In this document: in pieces, positions 38,564 to 50,737 of the stretch
How positions within the stretch are numbered: position 1 is the first letter of the stretch
Layout: every line of letters begins with the position of its first letter
Source: Fistularia commersonii
Lineage: Eukaryota > Chordata > Actinopteri > Syngnathiformes > Fistulariidae
Assembly: GCA_037954325.1 (NCBI GenBank)
Contig: JBBMNZ010000007.1
Coordinates: 11,159,001-11,223,000, forward strand
Direction: 5' to 3'
Length of the DNA: 64,000 bases
Translations under genes and position numbers: made by a program
The notes under the pieces: generated by a model
Database searches by the model: none
What the model was told of the DNA's origin: nothing
Seen by the model: the letters and a program-made list of their open reading frames with translations, nothing else

Positions 38564-39075
38564 AAAAAAAGTTTTTTTTTGGAAGTTACAAACTGAGGAC
38601 AATTGTGTGTTTATTGGTTCATGGTTTCTTTTGTTATTCTCTTTGCAGCCAATTTTGAGGGAATAATGCACAAACCACAACAGTGATTTGAGACGTTAAA
38701 AGAAAAAAAAGGAGAAGAAAATAAAAAAAAAAGACTCATGGAATTGTCTGTTGGCCAACTTTGACCCAATTTCCAGCAGTTTTTTGTGTGAATGTGTTTA
38801 ACTTTATATCCTGATGTATTTTTTTTTTCTTTTTTATTCCTTTTTTTATTATTTAAGTTTGTTTCAGGATGGGCGGATGCCATTTGCAAATATATTGTTT
38901 GTTCTTTGTTTTTCTTGTTGTTCAATGGGAAAGGCACCACTAGACGATGGACTAGTCACATCCACCTGATATTCACAAGTTACTTTATGTTGTTCTTAAC
39001 TTGCAAATATATGGAAATTAAAAAAAAAAAAAAAGAAGCGAAAAGAAAAAAAGACTAAATATTTAATTTTTTTAA

Positions 39076-39081
39076 AATAAA
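39076..39081 (+). terminator. Likely distal poly(A) signal, AATAAA
   Basis: AATAAA is followed within about 80 bases by a GU-rich stretch (GAGTGTGTCTGTGTGTGTGC, 39156-39176), which fits a cleavage site near 39100-39140. A second hexamer, ATTAAA, lies at 39017-39022. Confidence 0.55.
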
Positions 39082-39134
39082 AAACAAAAAACAAGCTATG
39101 TCTCCCTGTGTGCAATATCCTACCTGGGCCAATG

Positions 39135-39870
39135 TCATAGCATAGATGATGTTGATGAGTGTGTCTGTGTGTGTGCTGATGGATTCGTGCTGTGAATTAT
39201 AGTTGAAGACCTATTGGAATTACACATCAAAACTATTTGAATCTTAGAATACATCATAACTGGTATTTACATTGTTTTTATATATAGTAACTCTTGTTTA
39301 CATTTTCTTTTATGTCATATCATAGATCATCTTTAATTTGTATTATATGTCATGACTTCCATTTACCTTGTGTCATATGTCAGAGCTTTTTGTCATAGCT
39401 TAGCATTTACTTTGAGTTATAGATCAGCTTGTGTCGACTCTATGTTATATATTATGGCCTGTGTTTAAATTGTCTTATGTCGCAGTTCATGTTTACATTG
39501 TGATATATATTAGAGCTCAAGTTTTCACTGTTACATATTATAATTTATGATTGCCTTGTGTTACATATCATAGCTCATGTTTACATCTTATTATGCGTCA
39601 TAGATGGTGATCATAGAGCGTTGAGTTATAGGTAGTAGCTTGTGTTTACATTTTCTTGTGTGTCATATCTCATATTATATATCATAGCTAGTATTTACAC
39701 GGTGTTATACAATATATCATTGCTCAGTTAATTTTTCTTATATATCATAGCTTTTATTTACATTGTGTTATATAACAAACCTTATGGCAATGACATGTTA
39801 TATATCATGGCATTTGTTTACATTGTCTTTACATTTTGTTTTATATCATAGCTCATGTTTGCACTGCCGG
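39135..39870. repeat. Degenerate minisatellite downstream of the cadherin gene
   Basis: Variants of TATCATAGCTCATGTTTACA and TTGTGTTATAT recur about every 35-45 bases for about 700 bases. Examples are near 39487, 39560, 39690, 39750, 39805 and 39850. Units are diverged, but order and orientation are constant. Confidence 0.75.
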
Positions 39871-40315
39871 TACATGCAGAGCTGTGGAGTGAAACAAACA
39901 CAGCACATGATAGGCCAAAGGCAAACATCCGCCGTTCTCGCTTCGTAGCTGCCTTTTGGCTGCGTTTTCAAAAACAACTGCAATCATCATAATCACCAGG
40001 GTGATGCCAGAGCATATAAAGTTGTTTTCATCTCTATGATCCACCACTGATGATGGAAAAATGGACTGGGATGCACACAAAGCTGTATTTAAAATAATAG
40101 TTCTCCAGAGGTGAATGCTGGTGTCTTCTCTGGTAAGTAGCTGGCCCATTACATTATTCACGTAAATTGCAGCTCAAACCTAAGACAATATCATGGGATA
40201 GAGCAACAGAATCCTTTTTCATTTTTCTGGTCCTTTGTCGAGCGGCAACATGGTGCAGGGGTCATACTCCAACCTCAAAGCAAATCAGTCCCACTCCCTA
40301 ATAAATAAATAGATA

Positions 40316-40322
<7 letters not shown>

Positions 40323-40380
<58 letters not shown>

Positions 40381-40545
40381 CATTCATTCATACATATATA
40401 TCCATGGCAATATTGTATATATATATATATATATATACATATATATATGTGTGTGTGTGTGTGTACATTTACATATATATGTATACACACACACACACTC
40501 ACATATATACATACATTCATTCATACATATATATTCATGGCAAGA
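40323..40545. repeat. Compound (TA)n/(CA)n/(TG)n microsatellite with a direct repeat
   Basis: TA runs, CA runs and TG runs alternate. A section reading CATTCATTCATACATATATA, then TCCATGGCAA or TTCATGGCAA, occurs twice at about 40381-40411 and 40513-40543. CA and TG arms could pair as a hairpin. Confidence 0.9.
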
Positions 40546-41104
40546 GAGAGGAGGGAAACACATATGTTTTATTTATTATTTCTCATTGTTTTCAATTTAT
40601 TTTATTGGTCTCATAATGATCATAATAATAATAATAACAACAATTGAAACCAAGAAATGAGCTGCTAATATTTTGATGGATGTTGAGTTTTTAATCTAGT
40701 ATATATTTTCAATGCCTCCAAATCCCTGAGACTTCCTTTCATGTTTGGCGTTGAAAGACGAGCTCAAAACTTTTGGCATAAAAAAGTTTCGACTCATTTC
40801 GATAAAACTTGGTTTTTCTGATTTCTGTGAAGTAGGTGTATTGGCAGCCAGATGGGGTCAAACTCAAGCCAGGAGGGTACAAGAGGATCAACAAAACTAC
40901 AGCTAGTTTTAGATAACACTGCCAAGGTTTGGATTATGGCCAGAAAATAGATGTGCAATGAAAATTTATTCAGATTTTCCTTAAAATCACTCCACTTTAA
41001 AATGCATTGGATAATCACCAATGGTCTGTGTTTCTGACGTTTAAAAAGCTCTTCCATCTGATCTACAAAGGTATCAACATTACTGTCCTACTTCTCGCTA
41101 AAAT

Positions 41105-41690
41105 CTTCTTTCCCTGGCAACTGGACTTGAATATCTTCACTTGAAGACATTTCACCCCTCATCCAAGAGACTTCTTCAGTTCAAAAGAACTATGAGGAGT
41201 TTCCAAATATAACTGCCAGGTTATAGATCGGGACAAGATTATGGTGGTCTGTTAGATAAGTTGATCTGCAGAAACGAGATGTAAGAGGGGTTGTTATGCT
41301 GATGGGGGTGTAGTTAGTTGGAACAGAAGAGCAACTTAGTGGGATTACCTGAATTGGAATGTGAAAAGGTAAAGCTAATCAAAAGAGTGAAACCTGTTGG
41401 ATCACATGAATTGGGGCTTAGGTGGACGTTGCCAGGGGCTGATTCTGGTGGCGATTCTGGCGGCGGGTCTACTTGTTTGGAGGGTGCAGATGAGCCTGGT
41501 CCGTGTGTGCAAATCCATCTCGGCATTGATCCCAGTATGGTGTTGTACGTTTTGTGGTTGTGTCTGAGGTTCCCTCCTTTGTTCGGAGATTCTTTTTCTG
41601 TTTTGACAAAGACGGTTTCCTTGACTCCTCTCTCGAACCATCTCTCTTCTCTGCACAGAATAGGGAGAAATCTTGAGAGGTGGAGGTATG
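41105..41690 (-). mobile_element. Penelope-like retroelement 3' end
   Basis: On the minus strand this carries EERWFERGVKETVFVKTEKE and NKGGNLRHNHKTYNTILGSM, the end of the GIY-YIG endonuclease part of Penelope-like proteins. It then passes into a non-coding end with CTCATCCAAGAGACTTCTTCA on the + strand. Copies of the same end are near 44.7-45.2 kb and 63.4-64.0 kb. Confidence 0.78.
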
Positions 41691-42469
41691 CTGTGGGAAG
41701 CAACAAAACTAAACTATGTAATAATAACCAATGAAGGTAAATTTGCATTTACATTATTTACCATCTTATCTGACTTTTATCTCTATACTTTTAATGAAAG
41801 ATTTTTTTGGTATTCTGTTGAGAACCACAGGGTTTTACACCAACAAGAGATATACACGGCCCAAAGTAAAATCTCCGGCGAAAGTAGCTTATGTATTTTC
41901 CTCTGCTAATATTCTTTCTAAACTTTTATTATAACTAATTATATCTGAAGTTTCAATAACCCCTGACTTAATGAATTATAAATTGCATTATATTGCAAGT
42001 ATATGTGTTGTACCAAACTTCTACACAAGGGCTAAAACAAGGCGGTATGAGTGAACAGTAAACATTTTCATTGTTTTACTATCCAAAGCACATGAGGCTT
42101 GGTTTGAAATTAAAAAAAAAAAAATATATATATACATATATAGTCTTTGACACTTTATTTTTAACATGATACATGACATGTTTATATCAATTTCTCAACT
42201 ATTATAACCCCCAAACACTGAAACTCAGTTAACATATGCGGATCGTGAGATTTTATCATTTCTAATGTTAAATAAACCCTGAAACTTTTTTTTTTTTTTT
42301 TTAATTCAACTTAATCATCAAAACAAGATTAAAGTTTAAACATTTCATTATTAATATTTTCCAATTACACATTTCTTTTTTTTTTTTATCTTCCAAATAT
42401 GAGAACTGTGTATCATCTGAAAAGAAAACCTCCTGTGATTATTTTGAAACTTTATAAATATCATTAATA

Positions 42470-42700
42470 TTAATTCATACACAAAACAAAGTGTTACTGT
42501 TCCTTGTGCCAAGAAAGTCAGTGAAACACATCCAGAATAGGCTATAGAGAAGCTATTTACAACAAACAAGCTACCACCCTACCAAACAGTCACCACTTTC
42601 CTCCATTGGCCACCAGCAGTCTGAAGCATATCATTGGGTTTTTCAAGTGGACACTTTCTTTCATCAGTCAGACATTAAAAATGCATCCAGAGGGATCCTT
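42470..42700. repeat. Unnamed repeat pair, copy 1 (family E)
   Basis: GTTACTGTTCCTTGTGCCAA, TAGGCTATAGAGAAGCTA, CAAGCTACCACCCTACC and GTCTGAAGCATATCATTGGG appear here and, in the same order and orientation, at 44105-44400. I cannot identify the family. Confidence 0.75.
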
Positions 42701-44104
42701 GTCTGGAGTGGACCAAAGGTAGCCTTGCTAGCTCATCCTTCATCATGCACACCAATGCCATACAGTGGAAGCAGGTGTCCCATCTATTTTTTGGACCTGC
42801 TAACTCCGTGTTTGCGGATCACCATATGTCGACCAGTTAGTGTCTTCTCTCCGTGCCGCCTTGCTACCCGTATTTATTTGTGCGTGCTTGCCAGTAAATT
42901 ATTTGTCCACCCATTATTAACTTAACCTTTAGCTTTAACAGCATTCTGTAATTGACAAGTAAATGTCATGGCCTGTAAGGATAAGTGCAAGAGAAGGTCA
43001 GCATAAGCGACGCAGTAATGTTCTCTCAGAGATGGGTTCATTTGTTTGCTTTCAAAGAACTCGGGCATTTTCCCACGGATGGACTTGTGCCATGTGACCG
43101 GCGCTAAAAAACGGGGGTTTGGATTACAGCCTGATTATATATTCAACCTGAGAAAGCTCCCCTAGGTCACTTCAGTCATCTATGATCTATGCAAACAAGC
43201 CTGTAAGTTATCTTCTTTATCTTTGTCAAAGTCATTTCCCTTAACACGCTGGCAATTTCGGGTCTGTAATTAGTTACTGGGAGATGTTCGTTCAGTGATT
43301 AGTTGTTTCCAAGGGCATACCTGTGTGTGCATGAGATATCTTCAGCTTTTGGGTCTGTTCTTTACTCTTAATTGACAGATGATTAATCGGGGGGAGCGAG
43401 GCCGCCAACGCCCGCCAAAGAAAACCGTTCGCATTTGATCAATTTCATTCACATGCACTGCGCAGGAGAGCCAACTGTTAAACTGTGCCTGTTTTTCCAA
43501 CGCTTTACTGGGAAAAAAATTAATCTGGCCCTGGAAATTGTGGTATTGAATATCACAGGTCAGGTCAGCACAGCTAAGTGGAAAAGACCTCATTTAATGT
43601 CTCTTTAAGAATGAGTGTGAGAAAAAAAACTCGAACAAATGAGCCGGCTACTGCTCAGCACAATACACTTGTCCCTGACGATGATACATTCAATTATTCA
43701 TCCAAGACACTATGGCTAAAAAAATAAAATAAAATATAATAAGATAAATCAGAATAAAATATATTTAAAATTATATACTGTTTTTTTTTTATTTTATTTT
43801 TATTGTCATTATAATATTAAATAGAGGCCTGATCAGACCAACAGACTGTTTACTGTGATAGTTCCCGATTTCTAAATCTTGTGCTCTGATTTGTTTTTTT
43901 CCCCCATAAAGAATAAGTTTATTTATTTGTTTTTTTTGTCTGTTTACTTATTTTTTTTATTTTTTTTTATCTATTTATTACATGAGCACATGGCTGAACC
44001 AAGACAGAGGAGTTAGGAGCAATTTTGAAGAAATGAATACAAAAAATCCTGGAGAGCAAAACAATCAGAAACTAAGGATAGGACCTCGTAAGCTTCATAT
44101 ATTC

Positions 44105-44500
44105 ATTAATTAATACACAGGACAAGGGGTTACTGTCCCTTGTGCCAAAACCCTAGTTAAAAACACAACTACAAGCCCAATCTAGGCTCTAGGGAAGCTA
44201 TCTAAAACAAAAAAAAACAAGCCAGCTACCAGCAGGCTACCACCCCACCAGCCAGGCACCACTTACCTACATAAGCCAACAACAGCCTGAAGCATATCAT
44301 CGGGGTTTCTAAGTGGGCATCTACCATCATCTGTGTTTCATCAACTAAGGCCCACAACACTTCCAGAAGTCTTGATCCTGGAAACCCCCTCCTCCATGCT
44401 ACATAGCTGATCCAAAAGCTAACTATCTTTTTTAGCAACCTCCCTAGGTACTATGCTTCCCCCTTAGCCACAACCATTCTCTTGCTCGTTCTGCCGCCCG
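44105..44500. repeat. Unnamed repeat pair, copy 2 (family E)
   Basis: GTTACTGTCCCTTGTGCCAA, TAGGCTCTAGGGAAGCTA, CAGGCTACCACCCCACC and GCCTGAAGCATATCATCGGG match copy 1. On the minus strand a 70-residue open frame (44226-44438) exists and may be a remnant of a retroelement, but no motif is decisive. Confidence 0.75.
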
Positions 44501-44599
44501 AGATATGTTACTGACTGCAAGTTTCAGGCTCCGAAAAATGCCCAACTCACTCAGCACGGCAACGACAGACTTTGCCACAAACCCACGACAGACCATCTA

Positions 44600-45215
44600 A
44601 ACAAGCTGCCCCCAAACTGTCCAATGACATATGACATGCGAATAACAGTGAATACTTGTGTTTGTCTATGAATGAGAGGCCTATTTGACGGATAAGAACA
44701 TGAGGACCTGGCCCATCTGCACCCTCCAAACAACCTGGAAATAACCTCCAGAACCAGAAATTACCAGAACCACCCTGGTAATTTCCACATGAACCTCATT
44801 CCATGAGATCCAACAGGTTTCACTCATATTCTGAGAAGTTTGGCTTTACCTTTATACATTTCAATCAAGTTAATCCCCAAAAGTTGCTCCTTTGTTCCCA
44901 TCTTACAACACACCAATTAGCAAAACAGCCTCTTCGACCTAATTTCTGACGATCAGCTCTTCCATTTTTATAACAAGCAATCATTACCGAGACATGCCTA
45001 GGACCCTGGCAGTTATATTTGGAAACTCCACACAGGTCACTAGAACTGAAAAAGCCTATTGGATGAGGGCTGAAATGTCTTCAACTGAAGAAATTCAAGT
45101 CCAGTCTCCAAGATTTCGACAAGGAGAGCGAGAATGTTTGACAGCCCCGATGACACCTGGGATCCACAACCCTGTGCAGGTTAAACGGTACAGATAAATT
45201 ATAGAATGACTGTAT
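44600..45215 (+). mobile_element. Penelope-like element end fused to a family A-like tail
   Basis: A segment beginning near 44690 (GACCTGGCCCATCTGCACC) corresponds to that at 63530. It continues via CATTTCAATCAAGTTAATCC and ACTGAAAAAGCCTATTGGATG to CAAGTCCAG at about 45100. It then joins GACAGCCCCGATGACA and GGTTAAACGGTACAGATAAA, a family A-like 3' end. The same junction is seen at 63890-64000. Confidence 0.75.
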
Positions 45216-45916
45216 ACACACCGAAAAGGTTTAAATGGAAAATATGCTGATGATATGATGTTCTTCAGGGTCGACAGATCCACAGTCTTTGTAAGGGATT
45301 AGACATGTTTGCCTCGATACGTCTGCAATCAGCTCCATCCTGTGATTCGGTTTAAAGTCAATCGCATGAATTAATCTATTCAAATCAACACAATCGGAGA
45401 AATAAACAATGCAAAGTAACACACCCTTAACTCAACCATCCATTAAGATGAATGAAAACCCGTGGCTACATGTTTTAATTTTAATCCCACTGACACCTCA
45501 ACAATTATTTTTTTTAAGTCAGAGGGGCCAATTAAACCTCCACAGTCAATCTTCTTTTTATCATCTTGTGCTTTAATTTTTGACATGTTTTTGTGAAGCA
45601 TGAGCACTTCCTGTCCAATCAACCTTTAACTGAATAACACAAAATCACACACATTGTTTTCCTATAAAGGTTTTACAATGAGTTCGAGGTAACAGCCTCT
45701 GCCTGTCCATCCTCAGCTTCAACCCCCAAGAAAGGCCTTGTCCGGGGATAGAAAAATAAAATAAATGAAAATTAGAAAAAAAGAAGGAAACCTCAGAAGG
45801 AATCTGGTAGGAGCGAGTCACCTCTTGGGACAGACAGACAGAAATGCTGGAGGTGCCGCTTGTACACAGCAAATAAAACACATTGTCTAATCATATTTTA
45901 ATGATATCTTCATATT

Positions 45917-45938
45917 CCACCCCCCCCCCCCCCCCCCC
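45917..45938. repeat. Poly(C) run
   Basis: About 18-20 consecutive C. Runs of this type are prone to sequencing error in length. The surrounding 45220-46280 shows no gene. Confidence 0.9.
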
Positions 45939-46299
45939 GACTCATGGGGTTTCACTGGCATTCAGCAAAGAGGCGCACCGCAAAAGCAAACAAGGAAAGA
46001 CACGAGATGCGAGGTAAAATTGGGAAAAAAAAGCAAAGTTTCAAAACATTCAAACCTCAGTGGAGTTGAGGACATCGCTCTGAGACGATGTGTAGACTTA
46101 CGCTCTCCGCTCTCTCTACTTTGACACTACGCACACGTTTTACATTGAGTCACACTCGGAATGTCAAACCTCATGTTTTAATCTGTCTCATTAAAAGGGG
46201 CTTTTAGTTTCCATTGCCTGGATTATTATTGAATTATTGACAGTTTCTAGTTGTTCCTAAAAGTCATTTCTAAAAAGCGCAGACAGGAATCATCTTCTG

Positions 46300-46605
46300 G
46301 ATCCTAATGCTGTGGTGGAAAAGACAGGAAAGATAGCTGGAAGTAGCAGGGATGAAGATGTGAAGGTTCTCCTTGGGAGTTTGAAGGATTATGGGATCAT
46401 GAATGAGCCCATCAGAGGGGCCTGGAGATAAAGTCAGACTGAGATAGTTTGGACAGCCAGGGGAGATCTGGATAGAAGCTAGATGATGTGAGGGATGAAG
46501 ATGCAGAGGAGAGGGGTAAAAGATGATGGGAGATGATAGAAGATGTTGATTCACCATGGCGACTCCTGACAGGAGAAGAAGAAGAAGCCCAGCACATTTC
46601 AATTA
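46300..46605 (+). mobile_element. RTE-like LINE 3' end fragment
   Basis: The end TTGATTCACCATGGCGACTC followed by AGGAGAAGAAGAAGAAG mirrors the 3' end of the LINE at 10853 (reverse complement). The upstream 250 bases are purine-rich and diverged, so only the last part is secure. Confidence 0.55.
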
Positions 46606-47134
46606 ATTAATCTATGATGTGTCAATGCTAACAGAATGTCCAACCGCTTTCTTTTCATATATGTGAAAATTTAAGGCACTCATTGCAGTGAGTTTGCAAT
46701 GTGTGTGTGTTCCGTGATGTACTGTATGTGTGTGTGTGTGTGTGTGTATTTTATCCATGTATGCGAGTTAGTGAGGGAGAGAGAGACAGACATACCCAAG
46801 GAGAAGGAGAAACAAAGATTTTGCAGAGGCGGTGTCGGAATCATTGCAGAAGGATGTGTTTTATATTTCGGAATTTAATTAGACTACGAAAATTGAATCT
46901 GTTTTGCACTTTGAAGGCACGGCAATTTCATCAAAAAATGACTTTCAGAGACAAACCGGGCAGACGTCTAATTACTTTTCCCAGTTTTGCCCAAAACCCA
47001 ATCTAAAATTTCATGTGACGGGACAAAAAGTGCTGTTTTTTTTTTTGTTTGTTTGTTTTTTTTTTTTTTTCCTAACAACCAGATTTGAAAAAAAAACATA
47101 GAAAGACTGGTCTTTAGAAAGTGCATGCTCAAAA

Positions 47135-47330
47135 TATTTTTCTGGCTGGAGCCAGCTGTAATTGGCTGTGAGGCAGGCTTCACCCTGGACCGGCAGCCAA
47201 TTACAAGGCCCTGTACAACCATTCACTCTCATTCACACATCTCGAAAATTTAGGGCCTCTAATAAAGAACCAAGAGGAAACAAACCAGTGACCGTCTTGC
47301 TGTGAGGCGGTAGCGCTAGCATGCTAATAT
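47135..47330 (-). repeat. Family A repeat, reverse orientation
   Basis: GGCTGGAGCCAGCTGTAATTG, ACAACCATTCACTCTCATTC, CCAGTGACCGTCTTGCTGTG and GGCGGTAGCGCTAGCA are the reverse complement of family A's middle and head. Confidence 0.7.
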
Positions 47331-47989
47331 AACCATAGCATGATAGTTCTTAGAGGAAATGCAAACTAATATAGTTGGTCGAACACTCACATTACAAGCA
47401 GTATTTTAGGCCAAACTGTTTGTCTGACTGCCCTCACTCACTCGCTCACTGTACAATTTTGCCCTTCTCATTTATCATAATGTAAAAATATAACTATTTT
47501 CATATTGATTTTATTCACTTCACCACTTCCTATCACCCTTTGCAATGGTTAGGAAATGGTTGAAATAAGCAGATGCTTATAAAAACAAATATGATGGTAA
47601 AACAGCTGTGCATGCACAAGCAGACAATTTAGCAGAAAAACAGAACAGAACGTTAGAAAACACCATTTCTGCTGGCATTTCTGGATCGGATGAGGAAGCA
47701 ACAACACATCGTCAGATAGTCAAGAATCAATCAAGATCGCAGAGAATACTAAAAATAAGTGCTGAAGCTGAAGGCAAGATAGAGTCAGGTTGCATCTCCG
47801 TGACATGTCTGGGTTTGCAGCTGATTTGAGAACCACCCGTATATGCAGGGTTGTAATTATGCCAGAAAAAGAAATAAACTGAAGTCTGATTTTTATTAAT
47901 TGTCAAGTGTCTTCCTTCCAGACGAGAACAATGCAACACAATATACAGTAATAACCTGGGATTTTCCTTTGAGAGGCAAAAAGTTCAGC

Positions 47990-48312
47990 ATCCAGAGTAG
48001 CCAGATGAGGTAGCTTGGGTATTTGGTCAAGGCCCCCTGGATGCCTCCCTGGTGAGCTGTTTTGGGCACATCCCAGCTGGAGGAGGTCCCGGGGAAGACC
48101 GTGGAAGGGACTTTGTCTCTCGGCTGGCATGGGGACGCCTTGGGATTCCCCCAGAAGAGGGGCTGGGGAGAGGGAAGTCTCGCAGATTAGGCTAAAGCTG
48201 TTAATTTCCAATTGCTGCATGGATGTATGGATGTATGGATGTATGGATGTATGAATGTATAGATGGATGGATAGATGGGTGGGTGGATGGATGGCTGGAT
48301 GGATGGATGGGG
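47990..48312 (+). mobile_element. Family B LINE 3' end followed by (GGAT/GTAT)n
   Basis: CCCTGGATGCCTCCCTGGTG, AGGTCCCGGGGAAGACCGTG and GGGGACGCCTTGGGATTCCC encode, in a broken frame, the same C-terminal LINE motif as at 15979 and 19880. A (GGATGTAT)n then (GGAT)n tail at 48214-48312 closes the element. Confidence 0.8.
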
Positions 48313-48764
48313 CAAAAAGCATCGATATTTTTGGATGAAAAAGTACCATAAACCAATGGTATTGAACTGAAAGACAAAATTGGTGGTGTGGCCCTTCTCT
48401 ATCTCCAACCCGCAGCACTGTAGCTTTCCTTTGCGTCTCAGCCAAAAGCAGAGGGGTAAGCAGTGAGGCTTGCCTTTGCCTGATCACGGAACAGGAGAAG
48501 GGATTTGCCTGGAACTGTCCAAAGAAAGGAGCATCTTGAGCCCTGTCAGCTGTAAAACATCCTACACGTATTTGTGGATCTGCCTGTGTGGAAGTGGAGC
48601 AGAAATCTCATGTGAATACACTGAGGAGCTGAATCGAGGGGGCCACATGAGCCGTAACTGACGACTTCTTAAAATTTCAGCTGTCTATTCATGCACATCT
48701 GTACTAAGCCCATATTGTACCTGTTCATTTTTGAACGCATTTGCAAAAACAATTGCATATGTGA

Positions 48765-49080
48765 ATCATCATGCTGCTTTTGTACCATAGACCATTATGG
48801 TAGTACTGACCTTTTGAACTAAAATGTATAAAAAAAAACAAACCTCTGCTGCTACTCTCTATATTCAAATTTTATATATTTATACACTTCAGTCTTCATG
48901 CCATCAAATATTTGTTATCTTTTTACCTTACCAGCAGATTGGATCAGTGCGCACTTGAGACCTTATAGTTCAGTGTTTCCTGTTTAATGTAAGAGCGCAC
49001 TTTACTGTTTAATTTACACCCGATTATTATTATTATTTTGTTGATTTCATGTCACCTTTCCTTTGTAAACCAACAAAATG
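48765..49080 (+). repeat. Repeat 3' end (family D, copy 2)
   Basis: Same order as 28310-28625: ACCATTATGGTAGTACTGAC, CTCTGCTGCTACTCTCTATA, GCGCACTTTACTGTTTAATT and GATTTCATGTCACCTTTC. Confidence 0.75.
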
Positions 49081-49405
49081 CTCAACTGTCCAACTGTTAG
49101 TTGCACAAACGCAAGTCATATGGCACCAAATTATGACAGTTGTCTCATAACATTTAAAGCAATTCTGGGCCATACTCTTGGTGCTTGGTGAAAGCAGCAA
49201 GGAAAAAAACGGTGTAGAAACCGTCGCCAGTTTTGAGCTGAGCTCAATGCGGGCGGCCTTCTGTCTCGACCGGTTAGGGTAGAGAGAAGAGCAAGAAAGG
49301 TGGACAGACAGAAAGCAAGGGTGTGTTCGTTGAAAATAACAGGCACAAACAATCTCATGGTAATAACAAAAGCAATGCCAACAGTGACAAGATTCTGGGG
49401 ACATA

Positions 49406-50290
49406 CCGTATTTTCACGACCATAAGGTGCACCGTACTAACAGGCACAGTCTCAGTTATGTGTGCCATTATTGTATTTAACTCACACATAAGGCGCACCT
49501 GATTATAGGGCACGGGTTCTATATACATCCACGCCCACACTTCCCCCTTTCACATTCTCATGATGTCCTCTACTACGTCTGCCTTACAACAACAACACAC
49601 ACAGGTATACAGGTGTGCGTATTTAAAAATAGAGCAAGAGAAAATCTGAGTTTGGTGTTCAGATTTTTTTACCGGTAATCGTCATCAATCAAACCCACCG
49701 AAGTCCTCATCCTCTGTTTCTGATTTGAACAGCTGCGCTAAATATATCAGTCAAAGATACTTTCCGAGCCGTGCGGCTCCTCGGAAATGATGCCGGCTTT
49801 TGCGAAAGCTCAAACAACAGTGCCGGAAGACACGTTAGCCCAAGCATCTACAATCCATTCCCAAATTTTTGGCATAACTCGCCTGGCACTGCCTTCCATT
49901 CTTAGTGAAACTGTGGTCTCCAAGAGGACTTTTCGTACCCCGTTGTTCATATCGTTACCGCGCTGGTCCCCTTCTTCTCCACAGTGTGACTCACCAGGAT
50001 GTCGAAAGTGAGCGGCACCTCGTCCATGTTAGTGATGTGGCTGGGCTGGAAGTGCTTGTTTCCGATGTTTTCAGGGTTGTTAAAACAGCGATGTTCTGCA
50101 TAACGCACATACACATTCTTTTATATACAATCAACGCCCACACTTCGCTCTTTAACGTTCTCATGGTGTCCTCTACTATGTTCGCCTTACAACAACAGCA
50201 CACACAGGGCGCACTGCACTATAGGGCGCGCCGCACATTTTTAAGAAAATCTAAGACTTTTATGTGCTCCTTATAGTCGTGAAAATACGG
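49406..50290 (-). mobile_element. Pogo/Tigger-type DNA transposon, non-autonomous, flanked by TA
   Basis: The ends are inverted repeats beginning CCGTATTTTCACGAC on both sides, matching for about 27 bases with few changes. The insertion is flanked by TA at 49404-49405 and 50291-50292, as expected for this superfamily. The body (885 bases) keeps only parts of a Tigger-like transposase on the minus strand: MDEVPLTFDI near 50030 and a C-terminal WIVDAW..AFAKAGIISE part near 49840-49790. Two subterminal parts (about 49525-49605 and 50125-50208) are near-identical direct repeats. Confidence 0.88.
49785..50035 (-). pseudogene. Tigger-like transposase remnant, catalytic-domain edge fused to the C-terminus
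   Basis: Read on the minus strand, the start of the conserved NMDEVPLTFD segment, which holds the first catalytic Asp of the DDE domain, is followed after about 35 residues by LLETTVSLRMEGS-like sequence and the C-terminal part. Several hundred residues between them are missing, so this cannot encode an active enzyme. Frame breaks are present. Confidence 0.75.
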
Positions 50291-50737
50291 TAGTACAATT
50301 TTAGCCTCAATATCCATGAAAGAAATAATGGAAAGATAATGGGTGCCAGGCAGAAGCACTGCAGGAGATCAAGCTGCGTCCTCTGGGTATCTGCAACACG
50401 AGAGACCGCAGGGACTCTGTCCTGAGGTTTCTACCATGCATTGATGAAGGGACGTGAGTGCCGACACGATGGCATGAGAGGAAGGAACTGGAGAAGTGCC
50501 TCATGGGATATCCCTTAGCAGAGTAGGCCTACGGCAGTATAACCAGGGTTTAGCATTATTGCAGAACTTCAGCTGACAAACACCCCTAATCACTAACAAA
50601 TACGAACAGAGTTTATGATCAAATTTGGAATTGAGCTGCGAACAAGCCTTGGTGCACAAAAACACAAACAAAAAAACTCACAAGCTTTCTGCGTGGTTTT
50701 GTGGTTTTGTAGCGTTGTAGCATAGCAACAGTCCTTT

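Larger units (their letters stand above)
37655..39100 (+). other. cdh22: Inferred 3' untranslated region of the cadherin gene
   Basis: The sequence after the stop codon has no coding continuation and becomes AT-rich. A cluster of ATTTA pentamers at 38161-38225 is typical of mRNA-stability elements. The end is set from the poly(A) signal at 39076 and is approximate. Confidence 0.65.

Noticed and set aside
40323..40545. Possible CRISPR-like or regulatory direct repeats
   Set aside because: The repeated section is part of a compound microsatellite in a eukaryotic genome; there are only two copies and no spacers.
45917..45938. Poly(C) run as a functional element
   Set aside because: Length of such runs is unreliable, and no context suggests a role.
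49406..50290. Coding gene at 49787-50276 (+)
   Set aside because: The + frames are antisense to the Tigger-like remnant and include its terminal inverted repeat.
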